A DNA stretch of 64,000 nt from Phycisphaerae bacterium RAS2 (GTDB lineage: Bacteria > Planctomycetota > Phycisphaerae > UBA1845 > UTPLA1), in assembly GCA_007753915.1 (NCBI GenBank), contig CP036352.1, positions 4,260,590 through 4,324,589 of the forward strand. Reading direction: 5' to 3'. Position numbers and translations under genes: made by a program. Below the pieces are notes generated by a model. The model saw only the letters and a program-made list of their open reading frames with translations. It was not told the origin of the DNA and made no database searches. This document shows positions 27,267 through 35,727 of this stretch, piece by piece (position 1 is the first letter of the stretch; each line of letters opens with the position of its first letter).

Positions 27267-27471
27267 GACGGAAGTGCGGCAATTATCGCTCGTGAAGGGC
27301 AGCCATCGGTACTTGTTTCGTTACCGGCCCGGCAGCGAAGCGGACGTCATCGGGGCGCTGGCCACCCTGGCAAGCAATGCGCAGACGGATTTCGACTGGT
27401 TTGATGCGGCCGTATTGAGCTACCAGATGGGCCGCAGAATCGAAACAGAACTAGATGAACTCCGGGCATGA
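27259..27471 (+). CDS. Small cytoplasmic protein ending the TolB-like operon
   Basis: 70 residues from ATG 27259, overlapping the lipoprotein gene by 8 bases; GGAG lies 7 bases upstream. MNKTEVRQLSLVKGSHRYLF, then FDWFDAAVLSYQMGRRIETE. There is no signal peptide, membrane helix or known domain. The tight coupling to two envelope lipoproteins supports its reality. A weak hairpin (CGGGC/GCCCG, 27463-27479) overlaps its stop. Confidence 0.6.
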   Translation: MNKTEVRQLSLVKGSHRYLFRYRPGSEADVIGALATLASNAQTDFDWFDAAVLSYQMGRRIETELDELRA

Positions 27472-27620
27472 AAAGCCCGATAGGGTTTGTGTCCGTAAAA
27501 GCGGAGGATCCGCCGGTTTGTCGGCTGCGGCCTAGACCCCCGAAGCCGAACAAAACCTGGAATGGGTGGGATGGCCGAGGAGCGGCGCGTTAGCCAGGTT
27601 GAAAGAAAGGAACAAGACAA
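27472..27620 (+). other. Structured leader region upstream of the Xer recombinase
   Basis: 149 bases with several stems: GCGGA/TCCGC (27501-27513), GCCG/CGGC (27512-27525) and AACCTGG/CCAGGTT (27554-27600) enclosing 33 bases. The composition is purine-rich and unlike coding sequence. It resembles a structured mRNA leader; I could not match it to a known riboswitch class. Confidence 0.35.
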
Positions 27621-28679
27621 GTGATCGCCGAAAAGAGTCCCGCGACCATGAGCCAAGAACATCCGCTCGTTACCGACTTCCTGAACTACCTGCGGTTCGA
27701 ACGGCACTTCTCGCCCCACACCGGCAAGTGCTATGCGGCCGACCTCTACCAGTTCGGTCAGTTTCTGATCGGCGGGGCGGAGGCGGCGGCCCGCGTCTCG
27801 CTTCCGGCGCGCAGCGCCGGCCATCCCGGCGATGCCGGTCACGGCGGCGCGGCCGGGTCATTCGGCCACGGCACGCCGGCGACGATGGCGGCGAACGAGG
27901 TCGAAGTGCTGCGCGACAAGATGCTGAAGGTGGACGCGAATCAGATTCGCGCGTTTCTCACCTTCCTGCATGAGCGCGAATACTCGAAGGCCACGGCGGC
28001 GCGGAAGCTCGCGACGCTGCGAAGCTTCTACAAGTTCTGCCTGCGCAAGGGCCTGATCGGCGCCAACCCGGTCGCGGCGATCCGCACGCCCAAGCAGGAG
28101 AAGCGCCTGCCGAAGTTCCTTGATATTGAACAGATTCGCAAGCTGCTCTCGACGCCCGACGACACGACGCTGCTGGGCGCGCGCGACCGCGCGATGCTCG
28201 AGACGCTGTACAGCACGGGCGTGCGCGTGAGCGAGCTGGTCGCCCTGAATCTCGCCGACGTGGACATCCCCGGCGAATGCCTGAAGATTCGCGGCAAGGG
28301 TCGCAAAGAGCGGATCACGCCGATCGGCCCGACGGCCCTCGCAGCGATCAAGCGCTACGTCGAAATGCGCACCAGTGACCCGCGCAGCACGACGTTCGAC
28401 AAGGAACCGTTGTACGTCAACAAGCACGGCCAGCGATTGAGCACCCGAAGCGTCCGCCGCAAGCTGGACAAGTACCTCACGATGTGCGGCCTCGATCCTT
28501 CGATCAGCCCGCACACCCTGCGGCACACCTTCGCCACGCACATGCTGAACAACGGCGCCGACCTGCGAAGCGTGCAGGAGCTGCTCGGCCACCAGTCGAT
28601 CAGCACGACGCAGGTCTATACGCACCTGACCACGTCGGCCCTGAAGAAGGAATACGACGAAAGCCATCCGCGAGCATAA
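27621..28679 (+). CDS. Tyrosine recombinase XerC/XerD type
   Basis: 352 residues from GTG 27621 (ATG 27648 is an alternative). Xer recombinases resolve chromosome dimers at dif. The N-terminal SAM-like domain (LVTDFLNYLRFERHFSPHTG) and the catalytic domain are complete: Arg in YSTGVRVSELVAL, Lys in IRGKGRKERITP, HTLRHTFATHML, LGHQSISTTQVYTH with the nucleophilic Tyr. A 40-residue Gly/Ala/His-rich insertion (~52-90) splits the N-domain; other Xer proteins lack it. There is no sign of an integrated element around it, so a housekeeping Xer is more likely than a phage integrase. XerC and XerD cannot be told apart here. Confidence 0.9.
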   Translation: MIAEKSPATMSQEHPLVTDFLNYLRFERHFSPHTGKCYAADLYQFGQFLIGGAEAAARVSLPARSAGHPGDAGHGGAAGSFGHGTPATMAANEVEVLRDKMLKVDANQIRAFLTFLHEREYSKATAARKLATLRSFYKFCLRKGLIGANPVAAIRTPKQEKRLPKFLDIEQIRKLLSTPDDTTLLGARDRAMLETLYSTGVRVSELVALNLADVDIPGECLKIRGKGRKERITPIGPTALAAIKRYVEMRTSDPRSTTFDKEPLYVNKHGQRLSTRSVRRKLDKYLTMCGLDPSISPHTLRHTFATHMLNNGADLRSVQELLGHQSISTTQVYTHLTTSALKKEYDESHPRA

Positions 28680-28707
28680 CGCTCCGGAGCGATTCGCCGA
28701 TTTTTTT
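28680..28707 (+). terminator. Intrinsic terminator-like site after xer gene
   Basis: The palindrome CGCTCCGGAGCG (28680-28691) directly follows the stop and is followed by a run of seven T (28701-28707). The stem has no loop spacing, so folding would lose central pairs; confidence is moderate. Confidence 0.5.
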
Positions 28708-28723
28708 CGTGGGACATTCAACG

Positions 28724-28756
28724 GGCGGGTGATGCGATGGAGTCGCGTCACCCGCC
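28724..28756. terminator. Strong hairpin between convergent xer and etfB genes
   Basis: GGCGGGTGA (28724-28732) pairs with TCACCCGCC (28748-28756), with GCG/CGC inside. It lies 18 bases beyond the etfB stop, which suits a terminator for the minus-strand genes. Confidence 0.6.
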
Positions 28757-28774
28757 TGTTTCGTTAGGGCGGCC

Positions 28775-29575
28775 CTAGATCAGTTTCTCTTCCTCGCGCA
28801 GGATGCGCACGAGTTCCTTGGCCATGTCGGCCGGCTCGCCGGAGAGCTTGCGGCCCGGCGGTCGGGGAGGCGGAGGGGCGAACTCGCCCATTCGCGTGCC
28901 GACGGCATCGGCCGAGAGGTCCGCAGCCGCCAATCCGAGTGCAGCGGCGTTCTTGGTATCGACCGGTCGCTTCTTGGCTTTCATAAGCCCGGGCAGCGAC
29001 GGATAGCGCGGCTCGCACAGGCCTTTTTCGATCGTCAACAGCGCGGGCAACTGCACTTGCACGACTTCCTCGGCGCCCTCGATGCGCCGGCGGACGGTCG
29101 CGCTCTTGAAGCCGTCGCCCCATTCAATGGCCGTGACCGCGCCGACGTGCGGCCAATTGAGCATTTCCGCGAGGGCGGGGCCAAGTTGACCGCTGTCGTA
29201 ATCAATCGCGTGCTTGCCGGCGAAGATCAGTTCGTAGCCGCCGTCCTTGATCGCCGCGGCAATGGCCCGCGCCGAAGCCAGTTCATCGAGGGTGTTGAAC
29301 GCATCGTCGCAGAGATGGACGCCGTGGTCCGCGCCCATGGCGTAGGCCGTACGAATGACGTCGACCGCAGCCGTGGGGCCGAGAGTCAGCACGGTGATTT
29401 CGACGCCCGCGCCGGGGTTCTTCTCCTTGAATTGCAGCGCGGCCTCGACGGCGAACTCGCAGAACGGGTTCATCACGAACTTCACACCGGCGGTCTCGAT
29501 GCCGCTGCCGTCGGCCTTGACCTTGATGTTGGTCGTGGACTCGGGGACGTATTTCGCGAGGACAAGCACTTTCAT
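28775..29575 (-). CDS. etfB: Electron transfer flavoprotein beta subunit
   Basis: 266 residues. EtfB with EtfA carries electrons from acyl-CoA dehydrogenases to the respiratory chain. The family pattern is clear: MKVLVLAKYVPESTTNIKVK, MNPFCEFAVEAALQFKEKNP, MGADHGVHLCDDAF, IFAGKHAIDYDSGQLGPALA, and the AMP-binding/docking region RRIEGAEEVVQVQLPALLTI followed by EPRYPSLPGLMKAKK. It lies 12 bases after the B12/GTPase fusion gene. EtfA, normally the next gene, is absent here. The nearest acyl-CoA dehydrogenase in the window is 26 kb away. Confidence 0.93.
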   Translation of the reverse strand: MKVLVLAKYVPESTTNIKVKADGSGIETAGVKFVMNPFCEFAVEAALQFKEKNPGAGVEITVLTLGPTAAVDVIRTAYAMGADHGVHLCDDAFNTLDELASARAIAAAIKDGGYELIFAGKHAIDYDSGQLGPALAEMLNWPHVGAVTAIEWGDGFKSATVRRRIEGAEEVVQVQLPALLTIEKGLCEPRYPSLPGLMKAKKRPVDTKNAAALGLAAADLSADAVGTRMGEFAPPPPRPPGRKLSGEPADMAKELVRILREEEKLI

Positions 29576-29587
29576 GGTTCCACCCTG

Positions 29588-30721
29588 TTACAGTGTCTTG
29601 AGCAGCACATCCGCCAAGTCGGCGATGCCTTCGCCGTGCGAGGCGACGGTCTTGATGACCGGCCGTTTGCTGCCGAGCGTTTCGCGAATCTGCGCATCGA
29701 GGCGGTCGGCGCCGGGCAGATCGGCCTTGTTGATGACGAATACGTTCGCGACTTCGGTGATGCCGGCCTTGTCGAGTTGCAGTTCATCGCCCGCGCCGGG
29801 CATGAGCAGCAGCACAACGGGGCGGGCAAGCTTGCGCACGGTCACGTCGTTCTGGCCCGCGCCGACGGTCTCGATGATGACGACATCGTATTTCGCATGC
29901 CGCAGCGCGCGGACCATGCCGCCGGTGGTCGGCGCGAGACCGCCCAGTTCGCCGCGGCTGGCGGACGATCGCAGGAAGACGCCCTCGTCGCCGGCGTTTT
30001 GCGTCATGCGAGCGCGATCGCCCAGCAAAGCGCCGCCGGTGATCGGGCTGGCCGGATCAACCGCCAGCACGGCCACGCGCTTGTCCCGGCTGCGCAATTC
30101 CTTGAGCAGGCGACCGATGAGTGTGCTCTTGCCCACACCGGGCGCGCCGGTCATGCCGACAACGATCGTGGGGTGTTTGGATTCGGGAATCCGCCTGGCC
30201 GGTTCTTCTTGACCGGCGTCGTTTTCGACCCAGGTAAGCAACCGCCCCGTCGCCGCCCGGCTGCCCTTAGCGGCCTCGGTGACCAGCAAATCAAGCGCGC
30301 CGTCTCGGGGGCGCTTCGCGCGGGCGGCGCGAGCCTGTTCCTGAATGGTAGAGACAATCGCCGACATCGAGCTTTCGGTCTCGAGGATGGCGCTGACGCC
30401 GACGGCCTTCATCGCCGGCACGTCGTCGTGCGGAATGATGCCGCCGATGACGACGGGCATGTCGGCACGGCCGTGGGCCTGCATCTCCTGCATGATGATC
30501 GGGACAAGTGTCATGTGCGCGGCGCTATGGAAGCTGACGCCCAGGACGTCGGCGTCTTCCTCGACGGCTGCTTTCGCCGCGCCGGCGGGGGTCTGCCAGA
30601 GGCCGGTGTAAATGACTTCCATGCCGGCGTCGCGCAGGCCGCGGGCCAGCACCTTCACGCCGCGGTCGTGGCCGTCCAGCCCGACCTTGGCCAGCAGGAT
30701 TCGCGTGGGAGTTTCCTTCAT
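29588..30721 (-). CDS. B12-binding domain fused to MeaB-type GTPase
   Basis: 377 residues from ATG 30721. Residues ~5-140 are a methylmalonyl-CoA-mutase-type cobalamin-binding domain (VGLDGHDRGVKVLARGL with the Co-ligating His18, and VVIGGIIPHDD). Residues ~170-377 are a MeaB/ArgK G3E GTPase: P-loop GAPGVGKSTLIGR, DPASPITGGALLGDR, ETVGAGQNDV and NKADLPGADRL. MeaB loads and protects the cofactor of acyl-CoA mutases. The order B12 domain then GTPase is that of IcmF, but the mutase barrel of IcmF is missing. It would therefore need a separate mutase subunit, not found in the window. etfB follows directly. Confidence 0.88.
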   Translation of the reverse strand: MKETPTRILLAKVGLDGHDRGVKVLARGLRDAGMEVIYTGLWQTPAGAAKAAVEEDADVLGVSFHSAAHMTLVPIIMQEMQAHGRADMPVVIGGIIPHDDVPAMKAVGVSAILETESSMSAIVSTIQEQARAARAKRPRDGALDLLVTEAAKGSRAATGRLLTWVENDAGQEEPARRIPESKHPTIVVGMTGAPGVGKSTLIGRLLKELRSRDKRVAVLAVDPASPITGGALLGDRARMTQNAGDEGVFLRSSASRGELGGLAPTTGGMVRALRHAKYDVVIIETVGAGQNDVTVRKLARPVVLLLMPGAGDELQLDKAGITEVANVFVINKADLPGADRLDAQIRETLGSKRPVIKTVASHGEGIADLADVLLKTL

Positions 30722-30922
30722 CGCGCCGATCGCCCCGGTGACGAAAACGGCCGCTTCGCTTTGAAACGGCCGAGCGGAGCATTGTCGCCGAGGGGGGAGA
30801 GAGCGCCAAGGGGGCGGGGCACAATGGTTATCATGGCAACCAGCGCGGTCGGCCATCCCGTGCAATGCGTGGCGCGCCGAGCGATGCAAACCGCGCCAGA
30901 CGCGAAAAGGGCGACAAACCGT

Positions 30923-31264
30923 TCAGGGCCTTTCGAGGCTGGCGAGTATCGCCTGCGTTGCTCGCTTCAAGCCAGGTAGTTCGGACTGCGTAATCTGCCA
31001 CACCGCGGCGATGTCAACTCCCATGTAATTGTGAATCAAGACGTCGCGCAGGCCGGCGATCCGCCGCCAGGGGATATCGCGGTGTTTGTCGCGGAGCTCG
31101 CCCGAAACCTGCTTGGCGGCCTCGCCGATGATCTCAAGCTGGCGAATCGTCGCATCCTGCCAATGGGGTGTGGCCAGGAACGCTTCGCGCCCCACGGCCG
31201 TGTATTGCTCGATGCGCATCATTGCGTCGAGCATGTGCCGAAGATACAGGGCATCGGACTTCAT
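30923..31264 (-). CDS. hepT: HepT-like HEPN toxin RNase
   Basis: 113 residues from ATG 31264. The HEPN-domain RNase motif R-X4-H-X-Y is present in RDVLIHNYMGVD, and the DUF86 pattern QLEIIGEAAKQVS and IPWRRIAGLRDVLIHN is intact. In the HepT-MntA toxin-antitoxin pair HepT cuts RNA and is silenced by AMPylation of the Tyr in that motif by MntA. Its start overlaps the antitoxin stop by four bases (ATGA). The pair sits between metabolic genes and lepA, as a typical small mobile island. Confidence 0.88.
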   Translation of the reverse strand: MKSDALYLRHMLDAMMRIEQYTAVGREAFLATPHWQDATIRQLEIIGEAAKQVSGELRDKHRDIPWRRIAGLRDVLIHNYMGVDIAAVWQITQSELPGLKRATQAILASLERP

Positions 31265-31551
31265 ATTGCAATCGCTTCTCGCAGGACGGAGTCGCGCAAA
31301 TAGGGACTCAACGCCGCCTCGGTCACCACATCCACCCGGCAACCGAGGGCGTCTTCCAGATCCTGTTTAATCGCAACAACGTCCAGCAGGCTGCGACCCG
31401 GCTCCAGGTCAATCAGAATGTCAAGATCGCTGAACGGCCCGGCCGCCCCGCGCGCGCGCGAGCCGAACACACGCACGTTGCTCGCGCCGTGCGCGGCAGC
31501 AATCTCGCGAATGCGCCGATTCTGATCAGGGGACTGACCGTCCAGTACCAT
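31261..31551 (-). CDS. mntA: MntA-like nucleotidyltransferase antitoxin
   Basis: 96 residues, a minimal nucleotidyltransferase. The motif GS-X10-DXD is exact in FGSRARGAAGPFSDLDILID, the metal-binding active site of the MNT family. MntA transfers AMP to the HepT toxin and so neutralises it. A ribosome-binding AAAGGG lies 6 bases before ATG 31551, and a TATAAT -10 is upstream. It is the first gene of the pair. Confidence 0.88.
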   Translation of the reverse strand: MVLDGQSPDQNRRIREIAAAHGASNVRVFGSRARGAAGPFSDLDILIDLEPGRSLLDVVAIKQDLEDALGCRVDVVTEAALSPYLRDSVLREAIAI

Positions 31552-31594
31552 TGCACCCTTTCCATGCCCGCCTTTGGCGGCATCGACGAGTATT

Positions 31595-31600
31595 ATTATA
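31595..31600 (-). promoter_or_regulatory. Possible -10 element for mntA-hepT
   Basis: A perfect TATAAT on the minus strand, 44 bases before the mntA start, in an otherwise GC-rich region. No good -35 lies 16-18 bases further upstream. A small hairpin (GCCGCC/GGCGG) lies in the expected leader. Confidence 0.4.
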
Positions 31601-31623
31601 CCTCAGCGGCAGGTTGCGCGATT

Positions 31624-33477
31624 CTATTCCTCGCTCGTATCCAGCACGGCCATGAAGGCCGATTGCGGGATGGCCACGCTGCCGACCTGTTTCATGCGCT
31701 TCTTGCCTTCCTTCTGCTTCTCCAGCAGCTTGCGCTTGCGGGAGATGTCGCCACCGTAGCATTTGGCGGTGACGTCCTTTCGCACGGGCTTGATCGTCTC
31801 GCGGGCGATGATCTTGTTGCCGATGGCAGCCTGGATGGGAATCTCAAACAGGTGGCGGGAGATTTCCTTCTTCAGCCGTGAGATCAGCCGTCGGCCGCGC
31901 ATCTCGGCGCGCGAGCGGTGCACGATTACCGACAGCGCGTCCACGGGCGAGCCGTTCACGAGGATGTTCAGCTTCACGAGATCGTCGGGCCGGAAATCGA
32001 TCAGCTCGTAATCCATCGTCGCGTAGCCGCTGGTGACGCTTTTGAGCCGGTCGAAGTAATCGTAGATCACTTCCGCCAGCGGGAACTCGTAAGTCATCAC
32101 GACGCGCTCGGTGGAAAGATAATCTGTCTTTTTGTGAATGCCTCGCCGCTCCTCGCTCAACTTCATCACATTGCCGATGTATTTCGACGGCAGGATGATC
32201 TCCGCGCGGATGTACGGCTCGCGAATCTCCTCGATCTTCTCCACCTGGGGCAGGTCGGCGGGCGACTCGATCAGCTCCACGCGGCCATCGTTGTGCAGCA
32301 CCTCGAACCCGACCGTCGGCGCGGTCTGCACAAGGTCGACGTCGCTCTCGCGCTCCAGCCGTTCCTGGATGATCTTCATGTGCAACAGGCCGAGGAAACC
32401 ACATCGAAACCCGATGCCGAGCGCGGCACTGTTGGTCGGCTGGAAGTTGAAACTCGAATCGTTCAGCCACAGCTTTTCCATGGCTTCGCGCAGCTGCGCG
32501 CTGGTTGTGCCCGGGCCGGGGTAGAAATCGCAGAACACCATCTGCTGCGGCGGCTTGTAACCCGGCAGCGGCGCGTCGCACGGGCGGGATTCGCTCGTCA
32601 CCGTCTCGCCGATGTTCACGTCGTGGATCGTCTTGATGTTCGCGAAGAGGTAGCCCACCTCGCCGGACGACAGCGACGCCGCGCTTGTGATCTTCGGTGT
32701 GAAGACGCCGACATCACTCACCTGGTACGTCCGCCCGGCCGCCATTAACCGCACTTTGTCGCCCTTCGTGATGGCGCCGTCCACGACGCGCATGTGACAC
32801 ACGACGCCGCGATGCACGTCGACCTTCGCGTCGTAGATCAGGGCTTTGAGGGGGGCCTTCCGGTCGCCGACCGGCGCGGGGATGCGTTCCACGACGGCGC
32901 GGAGGATTTCATCAACACCGATGCCCGACTTGGCCGACGCGAAGATGGACTCGTTCGCCGAGGTTCCCAGCACATGCTCCAGTTCCAGGGCGATGTCCTC
33001 GGGCCGCGCGGCGGGCAGATCGATCTTGTTGATTACGGGGATGATGACGAGATTCGCTTCGATCGCCTTGTAGGCATTGGCCAGCGTCTGGGCCTGAATC
33101 CCTTGCACGGCATCCACCAGGAGCAGCACGCCTTCGCAGGCCGCCAGCGCGCGGCTCACTTCGTAGTGGAAGTCCACATGGCCCGGCGTATCGATCAGGT
33201 TGAGGGTGTAGGCGCCGGCCGGGGGTGGCGCGCCGACTCCGCCGCCGCTGCGAACAGAATCCACGCCGGCCGGTGCGTAGTCGTATCGCAGCCTCGCGCG
33301 ATTGGCCTTGATCGTGATGCCCATTTCGCGCTCGAGATCCATGTCGTCGAGGAACTGGGCGCGGAACTCGCGGTCAGTGATCGCGCCGCAGCGCAGCAGC
33401 AACCGGTCGGCCAGCGTGCTCTTGCCGTGGTCGATGTGGGCGATGATGGAGAAATTGCGAATCCGGGAGTTGGGCAT
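31624..33477 (-). CDS. lepA: Elongation factor 4 (LepA)
   Basis: 617 residues; a ribosome-bound GTPase that back-translocates or remodels stalled ribosomes and helps initiation. G motifs: AHIDHGKSTLADRLL (P-loop), LIDTPGHVDFHYEVSRAL (G3) and PVINKIDLPAARPEDI (G4). The LepA-specific C-terminus is present, with KCYGGDISRKRKLLEKQKEG. The protein is slightly longer than usual because of an inserted Gly/Pro-rich stretch of about 18 residues in the switch I region (VDSVRSGGGVGAPPPAGAY) before G3. The start is ATG (MPNSRIRNFSIIAH). Confidence 0.96.
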   Translation of the reverse strand: MPNSRIRNFSIIAHIDHGKSTLADRLLLRCGAITDREFRAQFLDDMDLEREMGITIKANRARLRYDYAPAGVDSVRSGGGVGAPPPAGAYTLNLIDTPGHVDFHYEVSRALAACEGVLLLVDAVQGIQAQTLANAYKAIEANLVIIPVINKIDLPAARPEDIALELEHVLGTSANESIFASAKSGIGVDEILRAVVERIPAPVGDRKAPLKALIYDAKVDVHRGVVCHMRVVDGAITKGDKVRLMAAGRTYQVSDVGVFTPKITSAASLSSGEVGYLFANIKTIHDVNIGETVTSESRPCDAPLPGYKPPQQMVFCDFYPGPGTTSAQLREAMEKLWLNDSSFNFQPTNSAALGIGFRCGFLGLLHMKIIQERLERESDVDLVQTAPTVGFEVLHNDGRVELIESPADLPQVEKIEEIREPYIRAEIILPSKYIGNVMKLSEERRGIHKKTDYLSTERVVMTYEFPLAEVIYDYFDRLKSVTSGYATMDYELIDFRPDDLVKLNILVNGSPVDALSVIVHRSRAEMRGRRLISRLKKEISRHLFEIPIQAAIGNKIIARETIKPVRKDVTAKCYGGDISRKRKLLEKQKEGKKRMKQVGSVAIPQSAFMAVLDTSEE

Positions 33478-33532
33478 CGGGGGTGATTCTATCGCGAGTT
33501 GAGCGCGTTCGCAGATCGGCTGGCCGGCGGCG

Positions 33533-33982
33533 TTATTCCTGTTCGGCCGACTCGGGCGGCGCGTCGGGCGACGGCTCGTCGGCGGTCGGGTCGGTTCCGC
33601 ACTTGGGGCAATTTCGCGGCTGTCCCTGGTCGTCGCGCTCTTCGAAGATTTCGCCGCACTTGGGGCACTTCACCGCAGGCACGCCGGTATACTTGCCGGA
33701 GAATGGGCTTAGCGCCTGAATGACCGTGACTTTTTCGCTGCGACGGGCCGAGGGCGCTTCGGCGTCGCCGGCGATCTGGCGGCGGACCATGCGCACATCG
33801 GTCGCGGACTCCGGTCCGCTTAACGAGAACGGTTTCTTTGCTTCAGTGCAGAACCAGTGCGTGCGCGTGTCGTCGGTGTCGGGGACTTCAACGGCCCCGG
33901 ACGACATCCAGAAATAAAGAAACAGCGCGAGGCCGAGCATTCCCGCCGCGAACCCCGCTTTGATCTTTGTGCTTTTTTCCAC
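33533..33982 (-). CDS. Membrane-anchored zinc-ribbon protein
   Basis: 149 residues. One membrane helix (IKAGFAAGMLGLALFLYFW, ~7-25) is followed by an extracytoplasmic region with a single Cys (HWFCTEAKKPFSL). Near the C-terminus a zinc ribbon is built from CPKCGEIFEERDDQGQPRNC and PKCG, then an acidic Pro/Glu tail. The layout is typical of uncharacterised planctomycete proteins. Upstream is the pseudopilin-like gene, downstream lepA. Function unknown. Confidence 0.6.
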   Translation of the reverse strand: MEKSTKIKAGFAAGMLGLALFLYFWMSSGAVEVPDTDDTRTHWFCTEAKKPFSLSGPESATDVRMVRRQIAGDAEAPSARRSEKVTVIQALSPFSGKYTGVPAVKCPKCGEIFEERDDQGQPRNCPKCGTDPTADEPSPDAPPESAEQE

Positions 33983-34062
33983 CGGGGCGAATTGTCCGTG
34001 AGGGGCAGGCGGCGCACAAGCACCGCGAATCGCGGCGCATCAGGTTTGGCACACACTAGGCC

Positions 34063-34965
34063 TTAAACGCCGAGATTGATGTTCCGACGGAAGTTCCAGA
34101 CTCGCCAGCCTGGCCGCACGGAGTACCGCGTGTCGAAGTACCGGTGCTCGGTGTGGCCGTCAAGAAACAGCATCGAGTGGAAGGAAAACTTCTTGTGCCA
34201 GCCGGGGCCGCGGCGGCCGTGGCCCTTCTCGTCGGCGCCAACAAACAACTGGTCGCATTGATTCTCCCACATGATGACGAACTCGGAGGCGTATCCGCCG
34301 ACGTTGGCCTGCAACACGCGGCGACCCCACCACATCAGGTGCCGGTCGAACGAGTTTCCGCCAACGACCTGGTCGGTGACCATCTCCGGAATAATCGGGT
34401 CTTCGATGAAGAACCAGTTCATGCTGTAGCTCGTGCCGAAGGCCTCCCACGAACTCTTAACATCTTCGTTTTCGATGGGTGTCGGCCCGAATCCAATGGT
34501 CGGCGAAAGGGACGAAACGTCGCCGGGGCAACGCGTGACTTTCACGTCGGCCTTGCCGATGACCCCTTTGGCGAGGAACTTGTTCAGCGGTCGCAGTTCC
34601 GGCGGCACGAGGGCGAAGTCGGCGTTGTTCTCGCCGGGGTCGGGGCGCGGGGCGCGCTGCCCACCCCAGGAGTAACTGCTGTAGACATCCGTGCCGGGGT
34701 AGAAGTAATTCGTATTATTGAAGGTCTGGTGGATGTAGGTGAACGGCAGGTTGTCATTCCCGTCGGAGAGATACAACCCGATGGCCGACCCGATCTGTCG
34801 AAGGTTCGACATGCAGACCGTCTTCTTGCCCTGCTCTTTCGCGAGCGACAGCGCCGGCAGCAGGATCGAGAGCAGAACGGCAATGATCGAGATGACGACC
34901 AACAGCTCGATCAGCGTGAATCCGCGGCCACGGGTTAGCCGTGACGGGGTGCGATTCCGTGTCAT
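34063..34965 (-). CDS. Pseudopilin-like secreted protein (prepilin motif, H-X9-DG)
   Basis: 300 residues from ATG 34965, with GGAG 10 bases upstream; in-frame codons further upstream are not protein-like. A basic leader ([15 protein letters not shown]) precedes the prepilin peptidase site and helix [20 protein letters not shown]. The mature region has the [20 protein letters not shown] block and, near the end, a [10 protein letters not shown] segment of the H-X9-DG type. These belong to the very large planctomycete family of type IV-pilin/T2SS-like proteins whose role is not settled. Downstream is the zinc-ribbon membrane protein. Confidence 0.85.
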   Translation of the reverse strand: MTRNRTPSRLTRGRGFTLIELLVVISIIAVLLSILLPALSLAKEQGKKTVCMSNLRQIGSAIGLYLSDGNDNLPFTYIHQTFNNTNYFYPGTDVYSSYSWGGQRAPRPDPGENNADFALVPPELRPLNKFLAKGVIGKADVKVTRCPGDVSSLSPTIGFGPTPIENEDVKSSWEAFGTSYSMNWFFIEDPIIPEMVTDQVVGGNSFDRHLMWWGRRVLQANVGGYASEFVIMWENQCDQLFVGADEKGHGRRGPGWHKKFSFHSMLFLDGHTEHRYFDTRYSVRPGWRVWNFRRNINLGV

Positions 34966-35193
34966 CTTGCAGGCTCCAATCGGTCTGTTCGCGGGAGCGA
35001 ATTTCCGGGCGGGCGACGGGCGACCACTCCACCACTTCACCAACCCCATTCTAAACGATTCACAGGCCGGGGTAAAGCGGGGCTTACTCGCGCTCTGCAG
35101 CGCCACGTAAGTCACATATGCCCCACAACCGGCAGCCCTTTGATCGTGTCCGATTTACGGGTCTGTTTGGCGAAACCCGGCGTTGATATTCCG

Positions 35194-35613
35194 TCATGGG
35201 CGATCAATCCCAATATGCTTGTTGTCGTCCTCGGTCTTGTTCTGCATCGAGTAATTGTTGTCTTGCCGGGCGTGGTTGACCTTGAGCTTCTGGCGATAGA
35301 GGTCCAACACGTCGGCGGCGGACATGCCCACGCACTGGGCCATCGAAATCCAGAAAAAGAGCAGGTCGATGACCTCGACGCGGGCGTTTTGCAGGTCGTG
35401 CAACTCAAACCGCCGGCCGGCCTTGGCCTCGGCGCACCAGTGCTTCCAATAGGTGCAGTTGCGAAGCTCCTCCAGCTCGTTGGCCGCCGCCATGATGTAG
35501 TTATTCAGCCACTCGCCGGCCTTTTTCGGGTCAAATTGCCGGCGCAGTTCGTCGGGATCAAAACCGATGCGGCGGTTCAGTTCCGACTGGTGCGCGAACA
35601 TCTCTTCGAGCAT
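35194..35613 (-). CDS. Dimeric dUTPase-like all-alpha NTP pyrophosphatase
   Basis: 139 residues. The pattern AANELEELRNCTYWKHWCAE followed by NARVEVIDLLFFWISMAQCV fits the dimeric dUTPase (dUTPase_2)/MazG-like fold: an EXXE metal-binding pair in the first helix (NELEEL) and an EXXD pair in the second (VEVIDLL). These enzymes hydrolyse dUTP or similar nucleotides to the monophosphate. The C-terminal tail is polar. It lies between ferredoxin and the pseudopilin gene with no obvious operon link. Identification is by motif only. Confidence 0.6.
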   Translation of the reverse strand: MLEEMFAHQSELNRRIGFDPDELRRQFDPKKAGEWLNNYIMAAANELEELRNCTYWKHWCAEAKAGRRFELHDLQNARVEVIDLLFFWISMAQCVGMSAADVLDLYRQKLKVNHARQDNNYSMQNKTEDDNKHIGIDRP

Positions 35614-35727
35614 GGAAGGGTCTCCGTTGGGGGGATCGGCACCGGTGGCGCGATCGGATTCGATACAGGTTACCGGCGTTCGGCACGATCTGCACGTTCG
35701 CGCTGTGGGCGAGCGCGGGCAGCTCCT

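Noticed and set aside
27621..28679. Integrase of a genomic island
   Set aside because: The protein has housekeeping Xer features and no tRNA, attachment repeats or cargo genes lie beside it.
29057..30979. Long plus-strand open frame (640 codons) across etfB and the B12/GTPase gene
   Set aside because: Both opposite-strand genes have unmistakable family motifs; the plus frame is a shadow.
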